From NCBI GenBank assembly GCA_032622095.1, contig CP136067.1, positions 177,106,556 through 177,170,555 of the forward strand: DNA of 64,000 bases, read 5' to 3'. Positions 50,400-63,008 of this stretch are shown in pieces. The first letter of the stretch is position 1. Each line of letters begins with the position of its first letter. The translations under genes and the position numbers were made by a program. The notes under the pieces were generated by a model, which saw only the letters and a list, made by a program, of their open reading frames with translations, was not told the DNA's origin and searched no databases. This DNA is from Siphonodentalium dalli (taxonomy: Eukaryota > Mollusca > Scaphopoda > Gadilida > Siphonodentaliidae).

Positions 50400-50832
50400 A
50401 GATTAAGGTGCCTGACATTCACAGAATGAGGTCCCCAGAGGGTGAATTTAGTGACACTCTCCAGCATAGCGGGCAGCATCACCAAATTCACCCTCTGGGG
50501 ACCACATTCTGCTTAGGCCTCATCTTCTCTGGAAAGTTTGTTCTTTATCAAATTTCTATAGAAACTTCTTCACATGGATTCTATTTCTTTTTAGTGTAGT
50601 TTCTCTATATCTCCAAATTGGCAGATGACACATTGCATAAACAAGGTTCCTAATGGATGTACATCACAATATTCACCATTTGGGAACTTCAATCTGAGTT
50701 AAATGTCTCCCATAGCATATGCGAACATGCAGAATGAGGTCCACAGAGGATGAATTTGGTGATGCTAGCCTGCTATGTGGGATAGCGTCACTAAACTCAC
50801 CCTCTGTGGACCTCATTCTGCAAATGATAGGC
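50400..50832. mobile_element. GAGGTCC hairpin MITE in copy B
   Basis: Hairpins at 50425-50515 and 50733-50825, with loop variants (GACACTCTCCAGC). It lies just upstream of the minus-strand TMEM229-like gene A. Confidence 0.85.
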
Positions 50833-51318
50833 ACACAAACCTCAGGGTAGTCAACATCACCTAAAACCAAAGCAAAGTGAACTGCAAGTTATATTTAATC
50901 TTTTCATTTCAAGAGGGATAACTCTATAATATGTGAAGTCATTGTGGGAACATGCATAATATACTAAATTACCCATGGATTGAAGAACAATTGATGATTT
51001 GTCAGTTTTCATAATTTTTCAATTTAATTAAACAATGAAACTTGACCCAATACATGTATATCACATCTCAAGATTTATCACAAAATTAACATTTTGCATT
51101 GAATTGAGGAGTATTATTATTATATTAACTCCAGCTCAGGAGACATTGTACAAATTGCATAAAACATATTATCAAGATATTTACTTCGAGAATATAGGAA
51201 TACTAAAATCTATTATTTATATTTAGCTGATAAAATTTGTTGGCAGAATTATGAGATTATCATGTACATTTTATTATATAACTGGGATTTGCCCCTCTTT
51301 ATGTTAGAAGTGGAATTA

Positions 51319-51457
51319 CAGTAATGCCCTAAGTAATCGACTCCTTAACCACAATAGAATTATGGGTAACTTTTCAGTATTTAGTCGGAAATATGGCTTG
51401 TTGCCATTCACCGGAAAGCTCTCGGGGTTATGGAGTCGATTACTTAGGGCATTACTG
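51319..51457. mobile_element. CAGTAATGCCCTAAG TA-MITE in copy B
   Basis: TA-flanked and equivalent to 46339-46477, with one arm shortened in the same way, so the arm loss predates the triplication. Confidence 0.85.
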
Positions 51458-52337
51458 TAAGTGTCAGACCCCTCCCATTGACTCTTAAATTTTGAGACTT
51501 TTTTTGAATATTTCAACTTTTGTCTAAGTCGCCTTATGACATAAAGAATATTGATTTGTATGAGACATTTTCATATTTTTGAATTATAAGCCAGTTTAAT
51601 TTATTTCTAGTAAAAGGTAATTATTCAAGTTCTGTAAATTTCTGATATCATTATGTTTGAAATTTCCAACTTGTGTGGTACCTGGTAATTAAACTCTTGA
51701 ATTTCCAATTGTTTAATTTTGAATGACACTCTTTTGTGACCAATGATGGCCATCTGGTCTTTCGATGTGTTGGTAATATGTTGCATATAATTCACATAAT
51801 TTCGTTGTAAATGTTAACAATACTGTTCCCAAATTTGGTATACACAAAATAAATAAATGTTAAAATATCTTGAAAGATTTGCTGATATAATATGTAATAT
51901 CTATTGATTACAAATAGGTGTAATATAATAATACTGACGGGCTTCTCTCACCAATCAAATTAATTCACGGATAGTGGATTGGGTAACGCGTGGCACACTT
52001 GATCTTGTAAACAATTATATTGATACAGAGTGTAAACTCAAGCCACTCACTGACTGGTGACTATACAATAACTTAAATGAGTATATGGGACCAGTATACA
52101 TATAATATAACATTTATTTCATACATTTGCTTGAAAACTACAAAAATTACTCGAAAATGACAATTTGTATTTTCGCATTCCGGCTAATCTGCCATCCATA
52201 ACTTTACTTCATACTCAACAGACTTTCAAATAATGGAAATCTGGTTATCTTATTCTATGACTCAGAGACTATAGAAACCAACAACAACATTTGCGTACAG
52301 TATCCCTTTAAGGGGGAGTGTGCAGTTAGAAATTTCA

Positions 52338-53310
52338 AGGTGTACAGTACACCCCCCAACAGAAACCCAAGGTGTACAGTACACCCCCCAACATAAACCC
52401 AAGGTGTATAGTACACCCCCCAACAGAAACCCAAGGTGTACAGTACACCCCCCAACAGAAACCCAAGGTGTACATTACACCCCCAACATAAACCCAAGGT
52501 GTACAGTACACCCCCCAACAGAAACCCAAGGTGTACAGTACACCCCCCAACATAAACCCAAGGTGTACAGTACACCCCCCAACATAAACCCAAGGTGTAC
52601 AGTACACCCCCCAACAGAAACCCAAGGTGTACATTACACCCCCAACAGAAACCCAAGGTGTATAGTACACCCCCCAACATAAACCCAAGGTGTACAGTAC
52701 ACCCCCCAACAGAAACCCTCTGTATAGTACACCCCCAACAGAAACCCAAGGTGTACAGTACACCCCCAACAGAAACCCAAGGTGTACAGTACACCCCCCA
52801 ACAGAAACCCAATGTGTACAGTACACCCCCCAACAGAAACCCAATGTGTACAGTACACCCCCCCAACAGAAACCCTCTGTATAGTACACCCCCCAACAGA
52901 AACCCTCTGTATAGTACACCCCCCAACAGAAACCCTCTGTATAGTACACCCCCCAACAGAAACCCAATGTGTACAGTACACCCCCCAACAGAAACCCTCT
53001 GTATAGTACACCCCCCAACAGAAACCCTCTGTATAGTACACCCCCCAACAGAAACCCAATGTGTACAGTACACCCCCCAACAGAAACCCTCTGTATAGTA
53101 CACCCCCCAACAGAAACCCTCTGTATAGTACACCCCCCAACAGAAACCCTCTGTATAGTACACCCCCCAACAGAAACCCTCTGTATAGTACACCCCCCAA
53201 CAGAAACCCTCTGTATAGTACACCCCCCAACAGAAACCCTCTGTATAGTACACCCCCCAACAGAAACCCTCTGTATAGTACACCCCCCAACAGAAACCCT
53301 CTGGCCACAT
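52338..53310. repeat. 30/32-bp minisatellite, about 31 copies
   Basis: Two unit types: 32 bp (GTGTACAGTACACCCCCCAA CAGAAACCCAAG) at the left and 30 bp (TGTATAGTACACCCCCCAAC AGAAACCCTC) at the right, with mixed units between. C-tract length varies (5-7). Long open frames on both strands follow from the 30-bp period and are not genes. Confidence 0.97.
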
Positions 53311-53436
53311 CAGCTAATCAGTATACCAGAAAGTAGGTGATGTCGGCTGAATCACAGTTGACAAATCCTGTGTACCCTTCTAATCGTTTTCTGGTGAGAT
53401 TGGGCCCCTAAGCAATGATAACTATTTTCTGAGGTA

Positions 53437-53641
53437 CAGTAATGCCCTAAGTAATCAACTCCTTAAACACAGGAGAATTATGGGTAACTTTTCAGGATTT
53501 AGTCGGAAATATGGCTTGTTGCCATTCATCGGAAAGATCTCCTTTCCGATGAATGGCAACAAGCCATATTTCCGACTAAATCCTGAAAAGTTACCCATAA
53601 TTCTCCTGTGTTTAAGGAGTCAATTACTTAGGACATTACTG
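53437..53641. mobile_element. Complete palindromic TA-MITE in copy B
   Basis: A 205-bp element with near-perfect arms: CAGTAATGCCCTAAGTAATC, AGGAGAATTATGGGTAACTT, closing on GGAAAGATCTCCTTTCC. TA on both sides. It is the best full-length member of the family. Confidence 0.9.
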
Positions 53642-53918
53642 TATCAATGTATTCATGATGATATGTTTATGGTGGACTGTGTTTGTGTCGGCCACAGTCT
53701 CTTTAAATGGTGACAACATTCATCCAGATTATAATTCCTTTGCAAATTATAAATTTAGGGTAACAGAGAGCTTGCCCAATGTGATGTCACAACATTAAAG
53801 GCCCACATCATTTTTGAATCACCAGATCACATGATATACAAAATATTCCATATGATATACCATTTGAAAGTGGAAGCTCCAAAACATTGTATTAATTAAT
53901 AATTATATTTATTTTGAA

Positions 53919-54037
53919 ATAGAGTGACTTATAGGCCCTATGGGCCGGGTGTTGTTGCCGATTATTGTTGTGTGTATATGCATTTATATATATAACACAA
54001 TGTCACTATAATAAACAAATATTCAATTCAATTCAAT
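53919..54037 (+). repeat. ATAGAGTGACTTATAGG retroelement tail with (TTCAA)n
   Basis: The insertion is present in B and beginning in C (63990 onward) but absent at the equivalent site in A (47110, TTGTATTATAGTATATTTT). It is related to 9723-10306. Confidence 0.75.
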
Positions 54038-54273
54038 ATAGTATTTTAACTGATCCGGTCGAATAAACTTGGAACTTGCACTGAAATTTCTAATATAGCC
54101 TATTTTTAATATAAAAAAGTATTCTATTCTGATGTTTTGTGACACCAAATGTTTGTTTCAGTGAACTACGTGTATTAGTATTAAAAGGGAAAAAAATACA
54201 TTTCGAGTACATGTGCATCAATTCTGTTTTTGTTTCATAACCAATGCACGGTGTCCTGCATGGTTTGGAGGTA

Positions 54274-54487
54274 CATTAATGCCCTAAATAATCGACTCCT
54301 TAACCACAGCAGAATTATGGGTAATTTTTGCATGATTTAGACGGAAATATGGCTTGTTGCCATTCATTGGAAAGCTCTCACTGAGAGCTTTCCGATGAAT
54401 GGCAACAAGCCATATTTCTGACTAAATCCTGAAAAATTACACATAATTCTGCTGTGGTTAAGGAGTCGATTATTTAGGGCATTAATG
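54274..54487. mobile_element. CATTAATGCCCTAAAT TA-MITE in copy B
   Basis: TA-flanked full palindrome closing on GCTCTCACTGAGAGC. It corresponds to the two shortened versions in copy A. Confidence 0.85.
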
Positions 54488-54549
54488 TAAAATACACTTT
54501 TTCTAATTTTACTATTTTTCATGCTATGTGCTGTTGCCTGTACATCACT

Positions 54550-54805
54550 AACCAATGAGTTAGTGCATAGCCTACGAAATAACCAATTAGTTAATGCATA
54601 GCCTACGAAATAACCAATGAGTTAGTGCATAGCCTATGAAATAACAAATGAGTTAGTGCATAGCCTACAAAATAACCAATGAGTTAGTGCATAGCCTATG
54701 AAATAATCAATGAGTTAGTGCATAGCCTACGAAATAACCAATGAGTTAGTGCATAGCCTATGAAATAATCAATGAGTTAGTGCATAGCCTACAAAATAAC
54801 CAATC
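54550..54805. repeat. 31-bp minisatellite in copy B
   Basis: About eight copies of AACCAATGAGTTAGTGCATA GCCTAYGAAAT. Confidence 0.9.
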
Positions 54806-55040
54806 GTTAGATTGGAATTTATTTGTGCAGAAATATCATTCATGTGGGACTTGGTTTAAAAAGTATTATATATACCTGCAGTAAATACAATAGTTGGAAG
54901 AAAATTTGGATGAGGCATCAAGCCATTGGCTTATTTGAAGCCCTTCCCATAATGCAACTTCTATAAAAGACAATCTGAAAGATTTTCAGCAGCTTTTTAA
55001 AGAGATGCAGTTTTATGGGCAGCCATTTGGTCGGAAAATA

Positions 55041-55652
55041 CATCAAATAAAATTTAATAGTGGATTGTTTAACTAATTGCATGCATCAAGCATTCAGTAT
55101 AGGTATATTCCATTTTAATAGCAATCTAAATAAATATATCATTTCCCAACCAATGTTGTTTATTTCCAAACCAATATATAGTCTTTCTTATATTTGATAT
55201 GAGACAATTTCATTCTAATATCGTTTTCTAATCAATATTGAAATACACAGAATTAATATTCTACTTCAATTCAATAGTACTCATATTCCAACCAATATGT
55301 AAAAACAAATTCTAGTACAGCAAGTATACATTCTAATACAGCTATCATACATTTAATGTAGGTCAATTTCATTTCTATCAATATTCAACAATACAAAACT
55401 AATAGCCATCCATGAAAATATAAGTCAAAGACCGAACTACATAGTAATATCAGTCTATTTAAAACCAATAGACAAAATGAAACAATATATATTAGAATGA
55501 AATTGTCTCATATTGAATATAAGAAAGACTATTGTTTTTGGAAATGAAGACCATTGGTTGGGAAACAATATATTGATTTTGAAAAAATTGATATTAAAAT
55601 GGAATATACCTATATTGGATGCAATTAGTTAAACAATCCACTATTAATTTTT
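55041..55652. mobile_element. AT-rich inverted-repeat element in copy B
   Basis: The same element as 48511-49127, with small indels in the centre. Confidence 0.75.
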
Positions 55653-55904
55653 ATTACACACTTGTTCCCAGAAGTACAGTGTTATTGCTGTTCCATATTT
55701 ACAAATACGTATGGAACGTACGTTCCATACACATCTCGTTGACGTAAAATGACGTACATGACATTCGCCTCAACCATGAAACCGGAACTATAAAATAAAA
55801 GCATCATCACATATGACAAAACACACCCTCTATGCGATGATGTGCCTAAATAAACCTCCCAGGTCTGTATTTTTAATGCACTGATTCTAGGACGCGAAGC
55901 ATGT

Positions 55905-56070
55905 AATAAACATAGAATGATACAATGTGTAAATGGGTTTGTCGATACAGCACGAGTGCTGTCGCGGAAGGATAGAACGAGAGGCAAAGCGCCTCTCGTT
56001 CTATCCTTCTGCGACAGCACTCGTGACTATCAACAAACCCATTACACATCGTGTCGTTCTGTGTATTTAT
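55905..56070. repeat. Hairpin downstream of TMEM229-like gene B
   Basis: It repeats the 49379-49545 palindrome with a few substitutions (CGATACAGCACG for CGATATGGCACG). Confidence 0.85.
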
Positions 56071-56119
56071 TTGACGTATTATCCGAACAATGGCTGCCCA
56101 TACGGTTTGATCAATAGTA

Positions 56120-56623
56120 TCATTTAGGTACCCCGTTTTCTTCTTTCACCCTCCCTATCTGGATGGGTGTGCGAAGGTTAATGAGATAGTCTGACATATA
56201 CTCGTGATAAACAGCCATCATGGTCCACACTGGAGCATACTCCAGACATATGAGTCCCATGAAATCAAACCGATAGTGGCTGTAGTCCCACGAACAGGCA
56301 TCAAACTGGCGTAGAATCATTCCTGAAGAAAATTCCCACATATAAACTACTGCTACATACACCGCTAGTCTGCAGGCCATTGGCAGTTTTTTCCTGTGGT
56401 GCATATATCGAAATAGCTTCTCGAAGACGAAGAAGCTGTATGTCCCATACACAAAGAAGGAGGGAATTGTTGTGTACCCCTTGAGCTGCCGATTGCCTTC
56501 TGGGTGGAGAATCAAATCATATATAGCAGTGAATATCACCTCGTCCACAAATCCGTGACAGGCGTAAACTATATACCTGATCCAAGATGGAATGGGTTCA
56601 TACTTTGTGGAACCTGCCGTCAT
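56120..56623 (-). CDS. TMEM229-like multi-pass membrane protein, copy B
   Basis: An intact 167-residue paralogue of the gene at 49595-50098, with the same family motifs (WEFSSGMILRQF, SWDYSHYRFDFMGLI) and the same predicted four membrane spans. I start it at MTAGSTKYEP. The frame stays open for 34 more codons upstream (to 56725), but that stretch matches untranslated/intronic sequence in copy A, where an acceptor-like TTTTAG precedes the ATG. Substitutions against copy A are M2T, M58V, R78K, T83A and A166P, mostly conservative. Upstream on the minus strand lies the start of unit C with its MITE, so any promoter must lie in or across that repeat. The family's role is not established; none is inferred here. 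Confidence 0.9.
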   Translation of the reverse strand: MTAGSTKYEPIPSWIRYIVYACHGFVDEVIFTAIYDLILHPEGNRQLKGYTTIPSFFVYGTYSFFVFEKLFRYMHHRKKLPMACRLAVYVAVVYMWEFSSGMILRQFDACSWDYSHYRFDFMGLICLEYAPVWTMMAVYHEYMSDYLINLRTPIQIGRVKEENGVPK

Positions 56624-56924
56624 CGTGTATGATTGCGATTTGATGTAGATTCCTAAAATTTGAATAGTAAAACATAAATCATTCAGTAATCCAATAGATG
56701 TGAAACAGTATACCCCTTTCCCCATGTGGTGAAATGGTTGAAATTCTTAAATGGTCACTTTTTTCGGTGATTTGACTACTGCATGTAATTTGTTAATAAC
56801 AATGATGCTGTTTTCGGCTTATTTGAATATAAAATTTATTAAAATAAATAATTTTGGCATGATAATTTGCTATTCCATTCTGATTTCTGAACATCTCAGC
56901 AGTGTGTTACACATCCAGGTCTGA

Positions 56925-57345
56925 GATTCACAGAATGAGGTCCCCAGAGGGTGAATTTAGTGACACTCTCCAGCATAGCGGGCAGCATCACCAAATTCAC
57001 CCTCTGGGGACAACATTCTGCTTAGGCCTCATCTTCTCTGGAAAGTTTTTTCTTTATCAAATTTCTATAGAAACTTCTTCACATGGATTCTATTTCTTTT
57101 TAGTGTAGTTTCTCTATATCTCCAAATTGGCAGATGACACATTGCATAAACAAGGTTCCTAATGGATGTACATCACAATATTCACCATTTGGGAACTTTA
57201 ATCTGAGTAAAATGTCTCCCATAGCAGATGAGGACATGCAGAATGAGGTCCCCAGAGGATGAATTTGGTGATGCTAGCCTGCTATGTGGGATAGCGTCAC
57301 TAAACTCACCCTCTGGGGACCTCATTCTGTAAATGATAGGCACAC
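56925..57345. mobile_element. GAGGTCC hairpin MITE in copy C
   Basis: Both hairpins are present (56938-57020, 57245-57332). The left end is shorter than in B, where AAGGTGCCTGACA precedes it. Confidence 0.85.
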
Positions 57346-57824
57346 TAAACTCAGGGTAGTCAACATCACCTAAAACCTAAGCAAAGTGAACTGCATGTTA
57401 TATTTAATCTTTTCATTTCAAGAGGGATAACTCTATAATATGTGAAGTCATTGTGGGAACATGCATAATATACTAAATTACCCATGGATTGAAGAACAAT
57501 TGATGATTTGTCAGTTTTCATAATTTTTCAATTTAATTAAACAATGAAACTTGACCCAATACATGTATATCACATCTCAAGATTTATCACAAAATTAACA
57601 TTTTGCATTGGATGGAGGAGTATTATTATTAATAACTCCAGCTCAGGAGACATTGTACAAATTGCATAAAACATATTATCAAGATATTTATTTCGAGAAT
57701 ATAGGAATACTAAAATCTATTATTTATATTTAGCTGATAAAATTTGTTGGCAGACAATTATGAGATTATCATGTACATTTTATATAACTGGGATTTGCCC
57801 CTCTTTGTGGTAGAAGTGGAATTA

Positions 57825-57962
57825 CAGTAATGCCCTAAGTAATGACTTCATAACCACAATAGCATTATGGGTAACTTTTCAGTATTTAGTCGGAAATATG
57901 GCTTGTTGCCATTCATCGGAAAGCTCTCGGGGTTATGGAGTCGATTACTTAGGGCATTACTG
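57825..57962. mobile_element. CAGTAATGCCCTAAG TA-MITE in copy C
   Basis: Equivalent to 46339-46477 and 51319-51457; TA-flanked. Confidence 0.85.
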
Positions 57963-58832
57963 TAAGTGTCAGACCCCTCCCATTGACTCTTAAATTTTGA
58001 GACTTTTTTTGAATATTTCAACTTTTGTCTAAGTCGCCTTATGACATAAAGAATATTGATTTGTATGAGACATTTTCATATTTTTGAATTATAAGCCAGT
58101 TTCATTTATTTCTAGTAAAAGGTAATTATTCAGGTTCTGTAAATTTCTGATATCATGTTGAAATTTCCAACTTGTGTGGTACCTGGTAATTAAACTCTTG
58201 AATTTCCAATTGTTTAATTTTGAATGACACTCTTTTGTGACCAATGACGGCCATCTGGTCTTTCGATGTGTTGGTAATATGTTGCATATAATTCACATAA
58301 TTTCGTTGTAAATGTTAACAATACTGTTCCCAAATTTGGTATACACAAAATAAATAAATGTTAAAATATCTTGAAAGATTTGCTGATATAATATGTAATA
58401 TCTATTGATTACAAATAGGTGTAATATAATAATACTGACGGGCTTCTCTCACCAATCAAATTAATTCACGGATAGTGGATTGGGTAACGCGTGGCACACT
58501 TGATCTTGTAAACAATTATATTGATACAGAGTGTAAACTCAAGCCACTCACTGACTGGTGACTATACAATAACTTAAATGAGTATATGGGACCAGTATAC
58601 ATATAATATAACATTTATTTCATACATTTGCTTGAAAACTACAAAAATTACTCGAAAATGACAATTCGTATTTTCGCATTCCGGCTAATCTGCCATCCAT
58701 AACTTTACTTCATACTCAACAGACTTTCAAATAATGGAAATCTGGTTATCTTATTCTATGACTCAGAGACTATAGAAACCAACATTTGCGTACAGTATCC
58801 CTTTAAGGGGGAGTGTGCAGTTAGAAATTTCA

Positions 58833-59020
58833 AGGTGTACAGTACACCCCCAACAGAAACCCAAGGTGTACAGTACACCCCCCCAACAGAAACCCTCTGT
58901 ATAGTACACCCCCCAACAGAAACCCTCTGTATAGTACACCCCCCAACAGAAACCCTCTGTATAGTACACCCCCCAACAGAAACCCTCTGTATAGTACACC
59001 CCCCAACAGAAACCCTCTGG
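58833..59020. repeat. 30/32-bp minisatellite, contracted to about six copies
   Basis: The same flanks as in copy B (CAGTTAGAAATTTCAAGGTG at the left, GGCCACATCAGCTAATCAG at the right), but only one 32-bp unit and about five 30-bp units. Confidence 0.95.
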
Positions 59021-59152
59021 CCACATCAGCTAATCAGTATACCAGAAAGTAGGTGATGTCGGCTGAATCACAGTTGACAAATCCTGTGTACCCTTCTAAT
59101 CGTTTTCTGGTGAGATTGGGCCCCTAAGCAATGATAACTATTTTCTGAGGTA

Positions 59153-59357
59153 CAGTAATGCCCTAAGTAATCAACTCCTTAAACACAGGAGAATTATGGG
59201 TAACTTTTCAGGATTTAGTCGGAAATATGGCTTGTTGCCATTCATCGGAAAGATCTCCTTTCCGATGAATGGCAACAAGCCATATTTCCGACTAAATCCT
59301 GAAAAGTTACCCATAATTCTCCTGTGTTTAAGGAGTCGATTACTTAGGGCATTACTG
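59153..59357. mobile_element. Palindromic TA-MITE in copy C
   Basis: Same as 53437-53641 and TA-flanked. The 4.36-kb insertion lies 15 bp to its right. Confidence 0.9.
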
Positions 59358-60449
59358 TATCAATGTATTCATGAGGGTGACGACCCCCCTTTTCGTACGC
59401 CGGATGCGTGGGTCTGTTATGGCGTATTCCGGATGCCAGACCACCGTACGCCGGATGCCGTCGGCCACATATATCGGATGCCGGATGCTTCCATTGATAA
59501 TTTTCTTGACGTTAAACAGCAAAAACACAACGAAATTACGTCCGCTAATTTATATTTCTTTGCTCGGACACTTTATTTTCCACAATTTAGCTAATTTTAC
59601 GTCTCGTTATCACATCTGACATATCTAAATATAATTGATGTCTGCTTGGCAATAATTTTGAATATGTAATTAATTTTTATTAAATTTTGAAAAATGTAGT
59701 TAGAAGCCTGCATGCTACTTCAATTTAATAACACCATTAACAAGACAGTCAATGACTGTGGAGACGTTCACCAAACTGTAAAGACTAGGAAGACTGGGAC
59801 TCGGAAGACCATAAGAGTTAGTACTTGTCATATTCACTTAAATTAAAAACAATTAGCCATAAAGAGGGACATAGCCTAGAGGGTCTCCGTTGAGCAGTGG
59901 GTGTCCACCTTGAAATATGGTCCAGATCCCCCAACCCCACATAGTCCATAGTCTGCTCCCTCTCAACTGAAGCAAACACACTCCCAAGTTCGTAAAATTC
60001 CTTTGCACATGTTGGAATAATACAACTGACACTTCAAGCTTTCCTAACTGTGACAAAGTTACAACCTGACATGCTCCACTGTTTTAATGGTGGACCCCAT
60101 TCAAACGAATTTTTATTCCAACTCTCCATAGGCCATTTACACCAAATGCCATTTCTTGATTGGTCGAACCCATTTTAACAAATATGTAACCCAGTCCCAA
60201 GTAACACAATGATCCTCCATACTGGTTACTACATATAGGCTAAATATGACTGATGGCTCTTGAGGAGCGCCATTTTAAGAATTACTTTGGGGGGAAGAGT
60301 TATGTCAATGGTCGCACCCCTATTTGACCTGGTGAACCCATTTCAACAAATCTGAACCCAGTCACCTAATGACTCTCTATACCAAATGTATACCAAATAT
60401 GCCAAACGGTTCTTGAGAAGATGTTTTAAAAATGAAAGTGTCAATGACA

Positions 60450-60945
60450 CTGTAACTCAACTTGGAAAGGGAATAATTTCATGTGTTAAAGTCAATTGAG
60501 TTATTAGAAATGTGGAAAGTTGAAAGGCCTAGTTATGCAAAGAGTAAAATCTAAGATGGCTGCTGGCAGCCATGTTTTTTTGCCGAATGACCCCAAAAAT
60601 GATTAATTCCCATCTACATGTCATTGTTAACATCTGTAACAAATTTCATGAAGATCTGACCAAAGATACGACCGGTAGCGCGTGTCAAAGGATTTAGTCA
60701 TGCAAAGAGTAAAATCCAAGATGGCTGCTGGCGGCCATGTTTTTTTGCCGAATGATCCCATAATGACTCGTTCCCATCTACATGTTAATGTCAACATTCA
60801 TGACAAATTTCATAAAGGTCAGACCAAAGGTATGACCTGTAGCCCGCGGGGAAGGAAATTGTTGACGGACACATGGACACAAGGACGACGGACGCCAATC
60901 CATGGCAATAGCTCAAACTTACAAAGTAAGTTGAGCTAATAACTG
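60450..60945. repeat. Direct repeats AAGATGGCTGCTGG...
   Basis: TCCAAGATGGCTGCTGGC, CATGTTTTTTTGCCGAATGA and CATCTACATGT occur twice (60551 and 60716 onward). The segment ends GGACGACGGACGCC and AAGTAAGTTGAGCTAA, the kind of end found on many invertebrate interspersed repeats. Not a gene. Confidence 0.7.
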
Positions 60946-62135
60946 ATGAGGGAAAGAATTATGTCACTGGCTCTGACCAATTCTGAATCCTAGTCACCCA
61001 TACCAAATATAAGCTGAATAGGTCTTATGGTTCTTGATAGGAAGACATTTTAAGAATTACAATGGATGGCCAAGTTACGTCCCTGGCTCCGCCCTTATTT
61101 GACCAGGTGACCTCATTTTAACACATCTGTATCCCCGTCACCCAAAAACCTTCCATACCAATTATAAGGTAAATAGTCCCGATGATTCTTGAGATGTTTT
61201 AAGAATTACTATGGATGGAAAGAGTTAGGTCCCTAGATTCTTGAGAAGATGTTTTAAGAATTGCTATGGATGGAAAGAGTTAGGTTCCTAGCTATGCCAC
61301 TTTTTTGACCATGTGACCCCCATTTGAACAGAACTGAATCCCAGCCACCTAGGGACCATCCACACAAAATATGTCTCAATTCTTCATCTCAGGTAAGCTA
61401 AGAAAATGCCTCCATCTTTCTCATCCAGTTTCCGATATGTAATCGCCTGAGAAACAGGTATTTAGTTTTACTGGCCTAACTGTCAGATTCACCATTCACA
61501 CTTGGCCTTGGGAGTGGAGTTGTTATCATAAGCAGGGTAATTTATATACAAACTCTCTTACAGGCAGAGAAATTTAGGCTATTAATCAATACTGTCATTC
61601 CAAACAGATTTTGTTAACACTGCCATTTCATTTATAATCTTTATAATCAATGTGACTTCTATATGGTTTAAGCATGTTCTCGATTTTAGACTGATTTAAA
61701 CCAAATTTTGTTGTCACCCTGGTGGATGTTATAATGGTGTTATTTTTTTTTTAATTGAGCCTGATTGAGCAAGAAATTAATCTCAATTAAAGTAAAAAAA
61801 ATATTAATTTTTTTACTTTAAGAGTTGTGTTCCTGGCCCCGCCCACATTTGACCCAGTGACCTCATTTGAACAAATCTGAACCCCAGTCACCCAAGGATC
61901 ATTCAAACCAAATATGAACCCATTTGGCCAGATGGTATTTGAGAAGATGCTTAAAAGAATTACTATGGAGGGAAAGAGTTATGGCCCTGGCTTCGCAACT
62001 ATTTGACCCAGTGACCTCATTTGAACAAATCTGAATGTGAGTCACATAAGGAACATCCACACCAAATATGAACTCATTCGGTCCATTGGTTCCAGAGGAG
62101 AAGATGTTCAAAGAATTGTTGACGGACGGACGGAC
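60946..62135 (-). repeat. GCTCACCTGAG / GTCCGTCC element, inverted
   Basis: Repeated modules TTTTAAGAATTACTATGG, GACCTCATTTGAACAAATC and CCAAATATGAACCCATT end in GACGGACGGACGGAC at about 62117-62133. It is the inverse of the elements at 18778 and 22931. Confidence 0.65.
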
Positions 62136-62139
62136 AATT

Positions 62140-62511
62140 CGACATTTGATTCGAGTCGAGGAACCCATCCATCACAGCTCAGAGTGATCAAATATCGATG
62201 TTTGAAATCTATTATTTTAGGTGGCCCAATAGACAGTCAAAGAGAAGAATTTCATTGACCAAATTGCGGGTTTAAGATGGATAACTCTAAGATCAAGTGG
62301 CTTTTTGTGTTAGATATTTGACAAACCGGCAAAATTTCGTTGAACAAAATGTTGATAAATAACAGGTTTTGTGGAATTTTTTACTATAGATGATTGTGCT
62401 TTTCGTTATATTTGGGCAATTATTAGATTCTAATAACTGAAGCGGCATTTCAAAATATGTTGTCGTTCTTGTTGGAATGTGATGATATGGAGACCCTCTG
62501 ATTGAGTACCT
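62140..62511. mobile_element. AGGTACTCAATC-family element, left end lost
   Basis: GATTCGAGTCGAGGAACCC to GATTGAGTACCT; the left terminal repeat is missing. It is directly followed by the intact member. Confidence 0.7.
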
Positions 62512-62528
62512 TTAATTTGAAATATTAA

Positions 62529-63008
62529 AGGTACTCAACCCGATAAAACTCCTCTCAATTACTATTTCAATGGCTTCGGGGGTCAAAAATATTTGATTCG
62601 AGTCGAGGAAGTCACCCATCAAAGCTCAGATTTGTTAGATATCGATTTTAGAAATCTATTATTTTTCATTATCGGGAATTCTTTCTGGCCCAGAAGATAG
62701 TCAAAAATTCGTTATTATTACCCACTTGATTATAGAGTTATCCATCCTTGTCTGTTTGAATAGAATTTTGGCGTAATATCTCGAGCAGGTTACCAAATTG
62801 ACGGCAGTTATAAGTACTCATCTCGAGAACATAAGAATTTTCAAAAATCAATATCTAATAACTCTGAGCTTTGTTTGATGGGTTCCTCGACTCGAATCAA
62901 ATATTTTTTACCCCCAAAGCCAAAGAAATAGTAATATAGGACCCTCTGATCGGATTGTTGTTGTTGGAATCTGTTGAGATGGGGACCCTCTTTACGGGTT
63001 GAGTACCT
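62529..63008. mobile_element. TTAA-flanked AGGTACTCAACCCG MITE
   Basis: TTAA at 62525-62528 and 63009-63012, ends AGGTACTCAACCCGATA / GGGTTGAGTACCT. It is longer than 21456-21841 because an internal inverted segment is duplicated (62700-62960). Confidence 0.8.

Larger units (their letters stand above)
50248..56773. repeat. Segmental triplication, copy B (most complete)
   Basis: A 6.5-kb unit with the full set: GAGGTCC MITE, TA-MITE 51319-51457, AT-rich segment, minisatellite 52338-53310, TA-MITE 53437-53641, SINE-like tail 53919-54037, TA-MITE 54274-54487, 31-bp repeat, inverted-repeat element, hairpin, TMEM229-like gene. It matches A and C at near-identity outside the indels. Confidence 0.9.

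Noticed and set aside
52255-53340. Long open frames on both strands (up to about 350 codons) in the minisatellite of copy B
   Set aside because: They are made of repeated 30-bp units, a period divisible by three, so frames stay open on both strands; there is no non-repeat protein sequence.
48073-54805. CRISPR-like regular repeats at 48073-48265 and 54550-54805
   Set aside because: Units are contiguous 31-bp tandem copies without unique spacers, in an animal genome.
56624-56725. Longer start for TMEM229-like copy B (201 codons)
   Set aside because: The extra 34 codons match non-coding sequence upstream of copy A, where the homologous stretch is not an open extension, and an acceptor-like site lies just before the shared ATG.
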